Shown here: positions 1 to 9,952 of the stretch, in pieces | Layout: every line of letters begins with the position of its first letter | Numbering within the stretch: position 1 is the first letter of the stretch | Source: Plicaturopsis crispa FD-325 SS-3 | Lineage: Eukaryota > Basidiomycota > Agaricomycetes > Amylocorticiales > Amylocorticiaceae | Assembly (NCBI GenBank): GCA_000827205.1 | Contig: KN832577.1 | Location: forward strand, 223,105-247,965 | Direction of reading: 5' to 3' | Length of the DNA: 24,861 nucleotides | Program-made: the position numbers and the translations under genes | Notes under the pieces: model-generated | The model's input: only the letters and a program-made list of their open reading frames with translations | Told to the model about the DNA's origin: nothing | Databases searched by the model: none

Positions 1-640
1 ATCTCATTATCGAATATCCCGTCTCACGACGCGCACTTAGTCGCGGCTGATCTCAAAGAACTTCACGCCTACTTACGCGACCAGATACGCACCGCCAACA
101 AAGCTTACGCAAACACGTGGACGCGCATCGTACTCCCACTCCCGACTGGTCCGTCGGTGACAAAGTCTGGCTGGATCTCCGGAACGTCAAAACGAAACGC
201 GCTATGAAGAAGCTCAATCACAAACGCCACGGCCCCTTCCCCATCACGGCCAAGATCGGCTCTCACGCTTATCGACTCGAGCTACCCCGCACCCTCCAAG
301 GCATCCACAACGTATTCCATGTCTCCTACTCGAACGCGCCCACGACGAACGCTTCCCGCAGCGACGACACCTTCCACCGCCTCCCGTCAAAGTTGAAGGA
401 GCGCCGGAATACGAGGTCGACACCATTCTCGACTCACGCCGAAATCGCGGCCGCGTCTTGTACCTTGTGCAGTGGCGCGGCTACGGCCCGGAGGAAAACA
501 GCTGGGAACCTCTCGCAAACCTTTCAAACGCGATTGACGCCATCCGCGACTTCCACGAACGCCAGCCCCGGAAGCCACGTGCAACCGGGATCGACCTTGC
601 CCCACCTCAATAGTGGGGAGCGCGACGCGTTGCGACAATG
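1..640 (+). pseudogene. chromovirus integrase C-terminus and chromodomain remnant
   Basis: This is the tail of the pol gene of element A. Around 140-340 the translation reads VGDKVWLDLRN, then HKRHGPFPI and NVFHVSY, the GPY/F-type region at the end of Ty3/gypsy integrases. Around 400-580 it contains YLVQWRGYGPEENSWEP, a typical chromodomain core with its aromatic residues, followed by a basic tail. In the family the chromodomain steers integration to chromatin marks. The coding region is partial at the window edge and looks broken, with at least one break. Downstream, to about 770, no further pol domain is recognised. Confidence 0.85.
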
Positions 641-769
641 GCGCACAAGGAGTGGATCAACGATCTTGCTCAATCGACGCCACCGCGTCTTAGGACGCGG
701 CGCAGCTCTACGTCCCTCGACTTTGTGCCGCGCCGGCTTTGAGTTTCCCGCCCATCCCACCACGTACTG

Positions 770-1145
770 AGGCCTGAGTAGCCAAATATGTGGTGTGGAT
801 TGCCGTTGGCGAAGCGCCGTGGAGACTCGAGCTCCCGGTAAGCAGAGGCGTAACCCTCGATCTCACTTCTGCGGATTCAACTCCGCGTATACCCCAAAGC
901 CCACATATTTTGCTATGCCATCTCCTTCCACAGACCACCTATTCTCTGTTCACGACCAAACACGACTTCATTTCTTGTCTCTCATCTCGTCTTTTTTTTT
1001 CTTTTCTTTCCTTTCCGACTCACTGCTTTCGGAGTCTTCCCTCGACCCGTCTTGCGTCGCGACTTCACACCGGCAACCGACCAAGAAACACGATATACAT
1101 TTTCGCGACTTTACAACGGCCAAGAAATATGACAAGAAAAGCGCC
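770..1145. other. spacer between pol remnant and antisense gene
   Basis: About 375 bases with no recognisable coding domain. A T-rich stretch near 985-1010 reads as an A-rich tract on the minus strand, just beyond the end of the antisense gene. The equivalent region of element B (17588-17760) has a similar A-rich tract and a similar ttgtttcttggtc segment, so I read it as the 3' untranslated part of the antisense gene. Confidence 0.45.
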
Positions 1146-2639
1146 TTACTGACGGCGCTGCGCCAAAACCCGCTCCACCGCGTCTTTGGGCAGGGCCGCG
1201 AGATCGACCCACACGCCCCCCGCGTCGAAGAGATCATCAACGATGACCTCGAACGACTCGCGTAACGCGACCAGGGACGCTCGAGCGCCGTCAACGTCCG
1301 CCTGCTCAACGCAACGTCCAACAGCCGCGACATCGCGCGACAAACGACGGAGGCGCACGCCAAACGCAACCATCTGCGAGGCCGCACGCCGGCGCACCGC
1401 GTCCAGATCCACCGCGGCTAGAAATCGACACGGGTCAGCCTTATACCGACACCGACGAACGCGAAAGAACTTACCTCGCGCCTGTTCATGGACGCGCATG
1501 CGATGCACCTCCACGTCAACAGCGTCGCCGCTATCCAAGGTGGGCGCCGGGGGCAAACCACGAACAAGCTCCGCCACTTCATGACGCTGGGCGAGCTCGT
1601 CCTGCAACACATCGCGCTCGCGCTCCACCGCTGCGAACTGCTCCTCGAGACCGACGACGCGATCCACGAGCTCACGCATCTCGCGCACCGACTGCACACG
1701 GAAAGCGGACGAGTCCGCCCTCTGCTGCCGCAGCAGATCCTGTGCACTGCGCGCGTCATCACGGGCGCCCTCGTAACGAGCCAAGAGCGCGGCATAGTCG
1801 GGCGCGACCGACAAAGCACGAGGAGAAAGCGCAGGACCAAGACCCGCGGGCAACGACTCCGCGCCCGCCTGGACCCCCACCGCCCAAACCGGGCGTCGCG
1901 GCGTAAGGACGACGCGCAGAGACGCCTGAGCGATCGACCGCAATTGCGCGACCTCGCGCTGCGCCGCATCATACTTCTGGCGCGGCACAGACGTCAAAAG
2001 CGCTGCCTGCGCCGATAGGAGCTCGGCACGCGCTTCCGCCAACTGCGCACGGAGAGTGGCGGACGCCTGCACAAACTCGTCGGTCCGCTGGATGTTCTCC
2101 GACTCCAGGCTCGCGTTGCCAGCCGCCTGGTTGTCATATGCGAGGGACTTGGCCGCGAGCGCCTCCTTCGTAGCACGGAGCTCGCGATCCAATTGGCCAA
2201 CGCGGTCCTGCGACGCCGCGAGAGTGAGCTGCGACGCGGTAAGGCGTTGCTGAAGGTCCGTCGCGCGAGCTTGGGAGGGCGCAGCAGCCGCTTCAGCCGT
2301 ACGACGGGCCTTCTCCGAATCAACCCACTTGGCCGTGAGCGATTCGACCTGCGCTTGCAAGTCGCGATTGGTCTGGCGCAACTGGCGAGCGCCGACACGG
2401 AGACGGTCGTTGTCGGTGTGCAATTCCGCATTTTCCGCACGAAGCGCTTGCAGCGCCTGGAGCTCCTCGGCGTACTCCTCGTCCAACGAGCCGAAGATCG
2501 CCTCCTCCGACGGCGAAGGCGGGGCTTGCTCGGTCGGGGGCGAGGGGCTACGCGGCGTGCGCAAAGTCAGGCGCAACTGCAGCGACATCCTCAGCACGGA
2601 CGCACCACAGAAAACGGGGCTTACGTACCTTTTTCGCGA
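1146..2639 (-). pseudogene. element-borne antisense gene, coiled-coil half (copy A)
   Basis: This is the C-terminal half of the opposite-strand gene of element A. After a Pro/Ser-rich start, it encodes a long charged region (roughly 2490-1480) with heptad-like spacing of Leu, Ala, Glu and Arg, most likely a coiled coil. A region shared with copy B follows, including DLLRQQRAD, DRVVGLEE and VDVEVHR. Two intron-like GT...AG intervals of about 50 bases (near 2577-2628 and 1428-1474) sit at the same places as in copy B. The last exon ends with a stop at 1146. The N-terminal half lies at 6557-7437, beyond the DNA transposon that splits the gene. I do not recognise the family by name. The coiled coil suggests self-association, by inference. 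Confidence 0.7.
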
Positions 2640-2647
2640 CCGGAGCC
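2640..2647 (+). repeat. target site duplication, left copy
   Basis: CCGGAGCC here matches 6557-6564 exactly and brackets the 3.9-kb DNA transposon. Eight bases fit hAT or KDZ-type insertion. Seven bases is also possible, because the outermost base is ambiguous with the inverted repeat. Confidence 0.75.
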
Positions 2648-2810
2648 AGCTGATGCTGTAGTATTAATACATTGAGCCCCTGCATGATCTGAAATTGCTA
2701 ATGCACCATTTTCTGGATCATGCTGGTCCGAACTTTAATGCATTGCAATTCTCCAAGGCTTTTCCCTGCCACTGTCCGGCTCCCCGGCTTGGCTTCTGAC
2801 TTCGAAAATT
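2648..2810 (+). repeat. left terminal inverted repeat
   Basis: Matches the reverse complement of 6396-6556 with scattered substitutions and small gaps. The best blocks are near the tip, around 2684-2702, and around 2780-2800. Confidence 0.75.
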
Positions 2811-3289
2811 TTCAACTCCCTGCCTCGGACTACCAAATTGCTTTCGGAAAGGTCCGGCTATGTGCACGGGCCTCACCTGTACTCGCCTACCCTTCCTCAA
2901 TCACCGGCTACGTGCACGTGACCTTTTCGATAACGCACGCAACAGTGCACTGGGGCTATTCGAATATTTTTCCGATTTTTCCGATTTTTTTTTGTTTTTT
3001 TTTCTCTCTCTCTCCCTATCTGTCATGGTCTGCACTCATTGAGCACAAGCAGGGGTGTGAAAAGTATTTTTATTGAGCAGTATGTGTACAGTAAGCAAGG
3101 TATGTAGCAATAGTAGAGGAAGAGAAAAAATGCCATATATGTGGGCATGCACGAGCGCGTCGGCACGACGCGGGCACCGCAGCACCGTGGGAGTGATGAG
3201 AAAGCGGGGTAGGCGACATGGGGAGAGCGCCATGGGCGTGTTGTCGAAAGCGCGGGATGCCCTAGGCAGCGCGGAGCCAGCGTACATGG

Positions 3290-3775
3290 CGCGGGACGGG
3301 CGTGGGATTGACGTGGATAGCGCGGGACTGGTGTGGACGGCGCGGGGGCTAACGCGGACGGCGCGAGGGCTAACGCGGACGGCGCGAGGGCTAACGTGGA
3401 CGGCGCGGGGCTGGCGTCGACGTCGCGGGGCTCGCCTAGTGGCGGGCTCGCGTAGATGGCGCGGTGCTCGCATCGACGTCGCGGGGCTGACGTGGATGGC
3501 GCGGGGGCTGACGTGGACAGCGCGGGGGATAACGTGGATGGCGCGGGGACTAACGTGGACGGCGTGGGGGATAACGTGGATGGCGCGGGGCTGGCGTCGA
3601 CGTCGCGGGGCTAACGTAAATGGCGCGGGGCTGGCGTCAACATCGCGGGGCTAACGTGCACAACGCGGTGCTTGCGTCAACGGCGCGGTGCTCGCATCGA
3701 CGTCGCGGGGCTGACGTGGATGGCGCGGGGGCTGACGTGGACGGTGCGGGCTCACGTAGACGGCGCGGGGAGGAG
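3290..3775 (+). repeat. left 21-base minisatellite
   Basis: More than twenty degenerate units of the form GCGCGGGGCTGACGTGGATG, mostly 20-21 bases. Because the unit is near 21, the plus strand stays open and would read a heptad such as TARGLTW repeatedly. I do not regard this as a gene. Units are GC-rich and vary mainly at the fourth or fifth G of the run and at CTGACG versus CTAACG. Confidence 0.8.
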
Positions 3776-4109
3776 GTGGACACAGCGGTGCGGGAGAGCG
3801 CGTCGCTCCTCCCAACCCCGTTTGTTGCTGCTCCTGGTGGGCTGTCCGCACTACTCCAGAGCGAGCGCCTCGCACTCGCCCGCATCTCTCCATGCGCCTG
3901 CCTCCGTCCATCGCCCTGCCTGGTCCTCCTGGCGCGGGCTTGCGTTGTTTGGCTGCACGCGGCCGGGCTCTGTCCCTCCGTGGGTTTGTGGCACTGCCAG
4001 ACTCGTGGCGGGATGTGCGCGTGTGGTGTGGGTGGGTGGTGTATGTGGGTGCATGGGTGGTGTGGGTGGGTGGATACCGCTCGGCGTGGGTGTGGTGCGC
4101 GGTGGGCAG

Positions 4110-5287
4110 GTGACGTGGCCTGCAAAATTGTCGTTAGCGCGAGAACTAACGGTTGGAAAACCGAAAAAACTTACAAATTAGTGAACATACCAAAAAGACA
4201 CCCCCGCGCGGAGTTGCGGGGGGGATCGACGTCGCAGCGAGCTGGGACGCGGAGGATATGGGCGACGACGATGAGGAAGGGGGAAACAACGACGACGACG
4301 AAGGTTTCGGAGATTCAAACTCCGCCGGCTTTCGCCGCGCTGGCTGTCGACGACGTCGAGCCTCTTTCCTCAGGCTCCACCGCATGTTTTTTCGTCCTGT
4401 AAAATACGTTCTGGCATCGAATATACTCGTAGATACCGTAGATTAAATTTCAGATTTTCTTGATGCCTGAGGAAGTGTAGGGAAACAAAAATGCACCGAA
4501 AAGTCGCGAACCACCGTATTTTGACGGGCGCTTCGCGTATAGCAGCTCACCCTCTTCATATCGCGCTCCGAAAAAATTGGATTCGTGTTCAGAGGGCTCG
4601 ATTACAGCCCCCATGAATTTACAGAAAAGATCCAGCCAATGTACCCAGAGCAAGAGAAGAAAATTGCTTTGTACGCACTAGAATCGTCGATCCCGAATGC
4701 TCGGAATTGTCGATTCTGGTGCGTACAGGGCCATTTCCTAGTCCTACACTGGGCACATCAGCTGTATCTTTTCTGTACATTCATGGGGGCTGTAATCAAG
4801 CCCTCTGAACACGAATCCAATTTTTTCGGAGCGCGATATGAAGAGGGTGAGCTGCTATACGCGAAGCGCCCGTCAAAATACGGTGGTTCGCGACTTTTCG
4901 GTGCATTTTTGTTTCCCTACACTTCCTCAGGCATCAAGAAAATCTGAAATTTAATCTACGGTATCTACGAGTATATTCGATGCCAGAACGTATTTTACAG
5001 GACGAAAAAACATGCGGTGGAGCCTGAGGAAAGAGGCTCGACGTCGTCGACAGCCAGCGCGGCAAAAGCCGGCGGAGTTTGAACTGGCCAAACCTTCGTC
5101 GTTGTCGTTTCTCCCTTCCTCATCGTTGTCACCCACATCCTCCGTGCCCCAGCACGCTGCGACGACGCCCCACCCCCCGCAACTTCGCGCGGGGGTGTCT
5201 TTTTGGTATCTATTTTCATTTGTAAGTTCATTCATTTTTCTAACCGTTGGTTCATGCGCTAACGACGTTTTTGCAGGCCACGTCACA
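4110..5287. repeat. 1.18-kb near-perfect palindrome
   Basis: The two arms, about 4110-4697 and 4699-5287, are reverse complements with scattered differences, meeting near 4698 with almost no spacer. The GTGACGTGGCCTGC left edge pairs with GCAGGCCACGTCAC on the right. The segment around 4440-4620 pairs almost perfectly with 4775-4950, so both arms encode the same short peptide in opposite directions. The outer parts (4150-4330 against 5070-5230) have more differences, including GAC/GAG triplet-length changes. Such a structure could form a large hairpin or cruciform. Confidence 0.85.
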
Positions 5288-5489
5288 CCACTCACCGCAT
5301 GCCATCTGCCGCACCCCCCCTCCCCACGCGCAACACCTCCAGTCCCGCGCATTTGCGCTCTCGCCGCCGCCGCCTTTATCTACCCCGTCGCCGCGCCATT
5401 TCCATGCGAACGTGAACACCCTCCGCCTGCTGCATCCATGAGCCCCGACACCACGGCTATCAAGCGACGCGCACAAGCACAACGTGCAG

Positions 5490-6120
5490 GCCAGCACGCC
5501 CCACAGCACACAGCAAACGGAACCCCATCGCGCGGCCTGCGCACCCCACAGTACCGCCACCGCACCCCACCGCGCGGCCTGCACATCCCACGGCACCACC
5601 AGCTCCCCCCGCGGCATTGTCTGCGCACTTCACAGCAGACGGCACCCCACGCCAGTGCCTGTGCATCCCACGGCACCGCCAGCGCACCACACAGCGCCGT
5701 CAGCGCATACCACCGCGTGGCCTGCGGTCCCCACGACCCCGCTAGCTCCCCACAGCGAACGGCACCCCACTGCGCCGTCAGCTCCCCCACGCGGCACCGT
5801 CTGCGCACCCCACAGCAGACGGCAACCCACGGCACCTCCAGCGCACCCCCCGGCGAACGGCACCCCACCGCGCCGCCAGCTCCCCCACGCGGCACCGTCT
5901 GCGCACCCCACAGCATTGCCAGCGCACCCCACGGCAACACCATCTCACCCCACAGCGTCGCCAGCGTACCCCGGCGGCGCCGCCTGCGCACTCACGGTGG
6001 ACGGCACCCCACGGCATTGCCAGCGCACCCCCCGGCGAACGGCACCCTGCGGTACCGCTGGCGCAACCCGCCGCGTGGCCACCCCCCTCCCCCCGCGACA
6101 CCGTTTGCGTACCCCACGGC
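5490..6120 (+). repeat. right 21-base minisatellite
   Basis: Degenerate units like CACCCCACGGCACCGCCAGCG repeat here, most with a period near 21 bases, giving an open frame with HPTAPPA-type heptads. The units are not simple reverse complements of the left minisatellite, although both sit at matching distances from the palindrome. I do not call a protein. Confidence 0.75.
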
Positions 6121-6395
6121 GCCTGTGTGCTATCCCCCACATGCACCGCCTTTCCAGTGTCCTCATGTGTACCGGCCTCGTGGCCATTCTCTATTGTATC
6201 ATATGTAGTACTAATTATATACTATGTTTTCCCCTCTCATTGACTAGTCCCCCCTACAGATTATAATCATTTTTTTCTTTTTTTTCACAAATTTTCGAGT
6301 GCAGGGGGTGCTTTCGCGCGGCAGGAAAAAATCACGTGACCCTGCGGGTCCGTGCGTATGAGCCAGAGGGTGCGACAGGTAGGGAGAGAGAGAGA

Positions 6396-6556
6396 TTTGA
6401 AAGTCCGAAGCCAAGCCGGGCAGCCGAAGAGCGGCTAGGGAAAGCCCTGGAGAGTTGTAATGCATTAACGATCGGACCGGCATGATTCGGAATATGGCGC
6501 ATTAGCAATTTCTGATCATGCCAGAGTTTTAATTTATAACACTACAACATCAGGTG
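6396..6556 (-). repeat. right terminal inverted repeat
   Basis: Partner of 2648-2810. The tip reads CACCTGATGTTGTAGT on the minus strand, against AGCTGATGCTGTAGT on the left. Confidence 0.75.
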
Positions 6557-6564
6557 CCGGAGCC
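6557..6564 (+). repeat. target site duplication, right copy
   Basis: CCGGAGCC, identical to 2640-2647. Confidence 0.75.
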
Positions 6565-7437
6565 AACGATGCCTGGGACACATCCTGCATCATCGACGGA
6601 CCGGCCTCACCCTGCACGTCCACCGACGGCTCTCGGACCCGACGCTTTCCCAGCGACTTCTCGGACGGCGTGTCCTTGGCCGCGCGACCGCGAGTACGAG
6701 GGCGGGACGCGGAAGCACTGGCGACCACGGGCTGCTTCTTTGAGGTGCGACGAGCACGCTTGGGCTTCGCGGGGCGCGCGCCGGCAGGAATCTCCTTCTC
6801 GCGCGTCGCATAGAAAAATCCTCCAGGAAACGAGCAAACTCCCCACAACCGCCCAAATCGGCGATCTCGGGGTCCTTCTCCATGTTCTCGCAAACACGCC
6901 ATTCATGGAAAGACTGAATGCGCGAACACGGCGAATGGAGGGTGTCGCACGGGACACACTTCGCGCGATCGTACTGCACAACGCAGTCACGACCCTTCTC
7001 CGCGCAATGCAAACAGCCCTACCATGTCTTGTCAGAACACAGGAACACGCCAAAGGACCAACGCGACTTACTACCAGACGACCGGGGCCGGCATTGTACT
7101 CCTCGACGCCGCACAGACGATCCGTGGTCACCCACGAACGGAACCGAGCGCGCTGCTCCCAAGTTATCTGGGGATCTTTGACCCCTTGCTGGAACGGGAC
7201 CTGGTTTTTCGACACCATGAAGTTCTCCTTACCCGTCTCAAAATCTGTGGCCCTCCACTGCGCGGGCAAACCCGACGCAGACGTGACTGCAGGCGACGAG
7301 GGCGCGTTTTGTTCCTCCTCACCCTCCTGCATCGACGCGTCCACGTCTTCTTCATGCTCCGGCGGTGACGCGCCTTGATCCTCCTCGCGCCCCGGCGACG
7401 ACGGGTCTTGCTCTTCAAAGCGATCCTGCGACGACAT
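6557..7437 (-). pseudogene. element-borne antisense gene, Zn2Cys6 half (copy A)
   Basis: This is the N-terminal half of the antisense gene of element A. The start is taken at 7437, where ATG is followed by Ser-Ser-Gln as in copy B (15219). The first part is acidic and Pro/Ser/Glu-rich. A block follows with DFETG, FRSWVTTDRL and GPGRLVVS, shared with copy B. After an intron-like interval near 7019-7071 comes C-X2-C-X6-C-X8-C-X2-C-X6-C (about 7015-6926), an exact Zn2Cys6 binuclear-cluster pattern. A basic linker with Arg-Thr-Arg-Gly and Gly-Lys-Arg motifs follows, suitable for nuclear import or DNA contact. The DNA transposon separates this half from the coiled-coil half. Confidence 0.7.
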
Positions 7438-7737
7438 CTTCAAGCGCTGTACTTGGGCGTAGCGAGGGTCTCGGCGATTATTGTCGTTGACGGCGGCAAT
7501 GAGCGAGGCAAGCTCGGATCGGGGAGAGCGTTCGGCAGCGGCGACAAGCGCAAGTTCAACTTCAAGCTGCGAACCGGGAGGAGGAGGCAGCATGCGACAG
7601 AGAGACGCGACCACACCAACGAAAATTTGAACAAGTCCAGTTTCCCACGCCACCGCAGCTAGCGCCCAAGCACGTATCCATGACGTCTGGGGACACGCGG
7701 CGCCGCTGCGGCCTTAGGCGCTCACGGGGTTCACGCC

Positions 7738-7750
7738 TTGAGGGGGAGAC
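7738..7750 (+). promoter_or_regulatory. polypurine tract of element A
   Basis: TTGAGGGGGAGAC lies just before the 3' LTR. The minus-strand counterpart in element B (14934-14921) reads CTTGAAGGGGGGTAC and is followed at once by TGTCACGACC. In Ty3/gypsy elements this tract primes plus-strand DNA synthesis. Its position between the antisense gene and the LTR fixes the element's direction. Confidence 0.65.
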
Positions 7751-7895
7751 GCGACTCGCGAACCAGCACAACGATCAGACGCACGAACCGCCACTACGAA
7801 CCGCGCGACTCCGATAACAACTGAACATCACGACATCGGACCGTACACCCCCCTCGGACCGGTCCGCTGCCGACGGAAAGGCCATGCAATCAAAC

Positions 7896-7978
7896 CATCA
7901 ACACGCGCCCCGTGACCCACGCGACCCGCCGACACGAAGTCTCGCGTATCACCGACACGTGTATCACTCGCATCAAAA
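7896..7978 (-). promoter_or_regulatory. two conserved U3 blocks with E-box (element A)
   Basis: Two blocks are conserved against element B inside otherwise diverged U3. One (7955-7978) contains AGTGATACACGTGT on the minus strand with a CACGTG E-box core. The other (7896-7912) reads GGGGCGCGTGTTGATG on the minus strand. They lie upstream of the antisense gene, so they may belong to its promoter, to the LTR's own, or to both. Confidence 0.5.
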
Positions 7979-8159
7979 GCAATGCACGTCGACCCTACGC
8001 CCGCCGCGACTAACGCCAACAATGGAAACTGAACGAGGAGTCATCCTCGCGTATCGCCAGCACCCCGGCACCGACATACACGTTGACGCCTCAAGGACGA
8101 TACCGTGCCTTTATCTTTATATCCTTTTGGACAATTCCCCTTTTCTTGCTCTCCACTCG

Positions 8160-8167
8160 TATAAATA
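8160..8167 (+). promoter_or_regulatory. TATA box in LTR of element A
   Basis: TATAAATA in the LTR, about 410 bases after its start, at the place expected for the sense promoter near the U3/R border. Confidence 0.5.
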
Positions 8168-8839
8168 CCTCTCGACGATGTACATACTCCTTATACTTTA
8201 AATTGTGTTTATCTCACTAAACTGCGTTTCGCGACTTCGTCTTGTCGTCCCCTCCTCACCTCTCGCTCCTACGCGTCTTCCCCGGTTGACTCTAGTCCCG
8301 GGTCCCTTATCTGTCTCCTTATCTAATCTCTCTGCTTGTTTCTCTCTCCTCCCGTCGCTCGGCTCTCTAACCTTGCTGACTAGCTTCCTCTCTCGCTCTC
8401 CCGTCGCTGGGCTCCCTTCTAACCGCGTCTAACTACTGACTTGCATCTTATCTAGCCTTAACCTCTCTCGCTCCTAGCCGCGGCGTCCCCGCGACTTGTC
8501 CCTTTCATCTCCTCTCCTCCGCCACTTCACCACGGCTTCACCTCGTCCCCTCCACCCACTCGCGACTCCAGCCGCAACTCCATTCCTCGCCTCTTCCCTT
8601 CGCGATCGTCTCAGCGAGTCCGCAGAACCCGCTCCGCCGAAACGCGACAGTCTAGTGAACCTTCGGTTCTGATCCTCACACCACGGTCCTTGCACCGTCT
8701 GCCCTCGTATCGGGTCGCCTGGCGAGTTTTTCCACTTTTACCTCTTTTTACTCCTTTACTTTAGAGGTTTAAAGGCCTCGACCTTTTCTTTGGTCGGGTC
8801 CTTACAACATGCTCATTCACGACGGCCGGCGTGGAAGAA

Positions 8840-8921
8840 TACGGTGAGCCGCTAGCGCCTCGCTTATAATCGATTGTAAGCAAATATAATTGCCGGAGGT
8901 CCTGGGTTCAATTCCCGCTAA
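8840..8921 (+). other. tRNA-like fragment, resembling intron-bearing tRNA-Ile(UAU)
   Basis: A pol III B-box-like GGTTCAATTCC lies at 8905-8915 in a plausible T-arm. Upstream, CCTCG-CTTATAA (8858-8869) looks like an anticodon arm with UAU. After about 24 bases that could be an intron, GGAGG could close the arm apart from one pair. The D-arm is poor and I cannot pair an acceptor stem, so this is a decayed tRNA, the head of a SINE, or chance. Confidence 0.35.
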
Positions 8922-8929
8922 TGGAAAAC

Positions 8930-9546
8930 ATTTTGCAGGCCTGACAGACAAAGGATGTGTGCGGGCACCCCTCATATTCTGTCAGGATGTGTGGACCAGT
9001 CGAAAGACAGTTCAAGTTTGCGGTGGCCGTACCTACAACAATCCAAAACTTCAACTTTGAGGTTATCGAATACAAGATGCTGTGTGGGGTAATAATCTGG
9101 CCGCTTCTCGTCCTTGACCTTTTGTCCAAGGAGCAGGTTGACAGTGCGGAAGGAAGAGATGTCATCAATACCCGCCCCGCCCCAGTGAGTACGCAACATG
9201 CGCTTCAAGTTGGCCCAGCCCATATGCCATAATTAAATCAGCGGTAAGACCCAACCATAATTTGAATATCCGGCGTGGGGGCACGTCGCAAGGAACTTCT
9301 TCAGGACACGCAGTTTTTCCACCGTAGATTGATAACCACGCCACCGATTAACACCAAAAGACACGCAACTTCCTCCTTTGTAAGGTCCAGCTGCTTGGCG
9401 AGATCGTCGAGGACATAGGCATTCACATTCTCCCCGGTGACACCTTCGTTGAAATTTGACGTAGCGAGAGAGAGAGAGAGAGAGGGTAGATGCCCAACTT
9501 CCGACCATGGCGCATGTGGTGGATGGCTAATGCAACAATGCAACAT
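8930..9546 (-). pseudogene. protein-like fragments, unrecognised
   Basis: The minus strand holds two stretches that read like ordinary protein: one about 9460-9310, including LDDLAKQLDLTKEEVACLL, and one about 9223-8972, including DDISSFRTVNLLLGQKVKDE. They are in different frames with no convincing introns between them, so if coding they are a decayed gene. A short (AG)n tract at about 9464-9485 precedes the first. I do not recognise the family. Confidence 0.3.
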
Positions 9547-9640
9547 GAAGGCGTAGCTCTAGGACTTCCGGTGCCGCTTAGTTTCCCGAGAGTTGGTACA
9601 TGGTCCACCAAGATCAAAGCACAATGAAGTGCTAGTGTCT

Positions 9641-9952
9641 TGTTGAGCTTCCTCCAATCGACGCGGTCGTTGTTTTCGGTTATTGTTTTCTAAGAAACCT
9701 ACCCTAGATCTAGTCGGGTCAAACTTGTTGTTTTATTGTCTGGCTGCACTCGTAGCGGTTAGGCTTTGTGGTCCACACGCGTGAGGACTTCACCTCTCGT
9801 GCTGTCCCTTATATATTGATATATTGTACAGTACATGTATCTGGTCTATTCTACTTTGTTCTCCAAGAGTCCGGCGCTTTCCTGCTTAGTCAGCACCTAC
9901 CATATCGGGTATGCGCCACCGGGGATGTACCCGGATCGCATCCCTACTAACA
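9641..9952 (+). repeat. possible solo LTR (copia-like size)
   Basis: The 312-base stretch starts TGTTGAGC, ends CTAACA and contains a TATATATT box near 9808, as a small LTR would. I see no flanking target duplication and no primer-binding site, so this is a weak call. Confidence 0.25.

Larger units (their letters stand above)
2648..6556. mobile_element. 3.9-kb non-autonomous DNA transposon inserted in element A
   Basis: The ends are inverted repeats of about 160 bases (2648-2810 and 6396-6556), roughly three quarters identical by eye. They share the CTGATG[C/T]TGTAGT tip, GCATGATC.GAAATTGCTAATGC, and the CCCGGCTTGGCTTC stretch. An 8-base duplication, CCGGAGCC, flanks it. Inside, the layout is symmetrical: a 21-base minisatellite, a near-perfect 1.18-kb palindrome, then a second 21-base minisatellite. 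I see no transposase. Long open frames inside it are by-products of repeat units whose length is a multiple of three. It is probably moved in trans by a hAT or KDZ enzyme; that class call is inference from the duplication length alone. Confidence 0.8.
1..8806 (+). mobile_element. Ty3/gypsy chromovirus, 3' part (element A)
   Basis: The window opens inside a Ty3/gypsy LTR retrotransposon on the plus strand. Its parts in order are the integrase C-terminus with chromodomain (about 1-640), a spacer, a long minus-strand gene (1146-7437), a polypurine tract near 7738-7750 and a 3' LTR (about 7751-8806). The 5' LTR, gag and most of pol lie left of the window. A chromodomain behind integrase is the hallmark of chromoviruses, which are common in fungi. 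The element looks old and broken, with a few breaks, and a 3.9-kb DNA transposon sits inside it (2648-6556). Its age cannot be judged from LTR pairs because only one LTR is visible. The right border rests on the LTR end being nearly identical to the one at 14023. Confidence 0.8.
7751..8806 (+). repeat. 3' LTR of element A
   Basis: The left edge follows the polypurine tract; the expected TG start is degenerate. The right edge, CCTTACA at 8806, matches 14023. The last 130 bases or so (8685-8806) are almost identical to 13897-14023, including CCACGGTCCTTGCACC and GGTTTAAAGGCCTCGACC. The middle is pyrimidine-rich and diverged. A TATAAATA box lies at 8160-8167. The U3 part shares two short blocks with the LTR stub of element B. 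Confidence 0.7.

Noticed and set aside
3290-3775. CRISPR-like array
   Set aside because: Units are contiguous and degenerate with no unique spacers, and the sequence is eukaryotic.
4450-4947. Two frames encoding the same peptide on opposite strands
   Set aside because: They are the two arms of one palindrome, not two related genes.
3073-6266. Long open frames with heptad repeats and Pro/His-rich protein
   Set aside because: They follow from 21-base minisatellite units staying open in several frames on both strands; no start context or domain supports a gene.
9464-9485. (AG)n microsatellite
   Set aside because: Short and common; no function implied.
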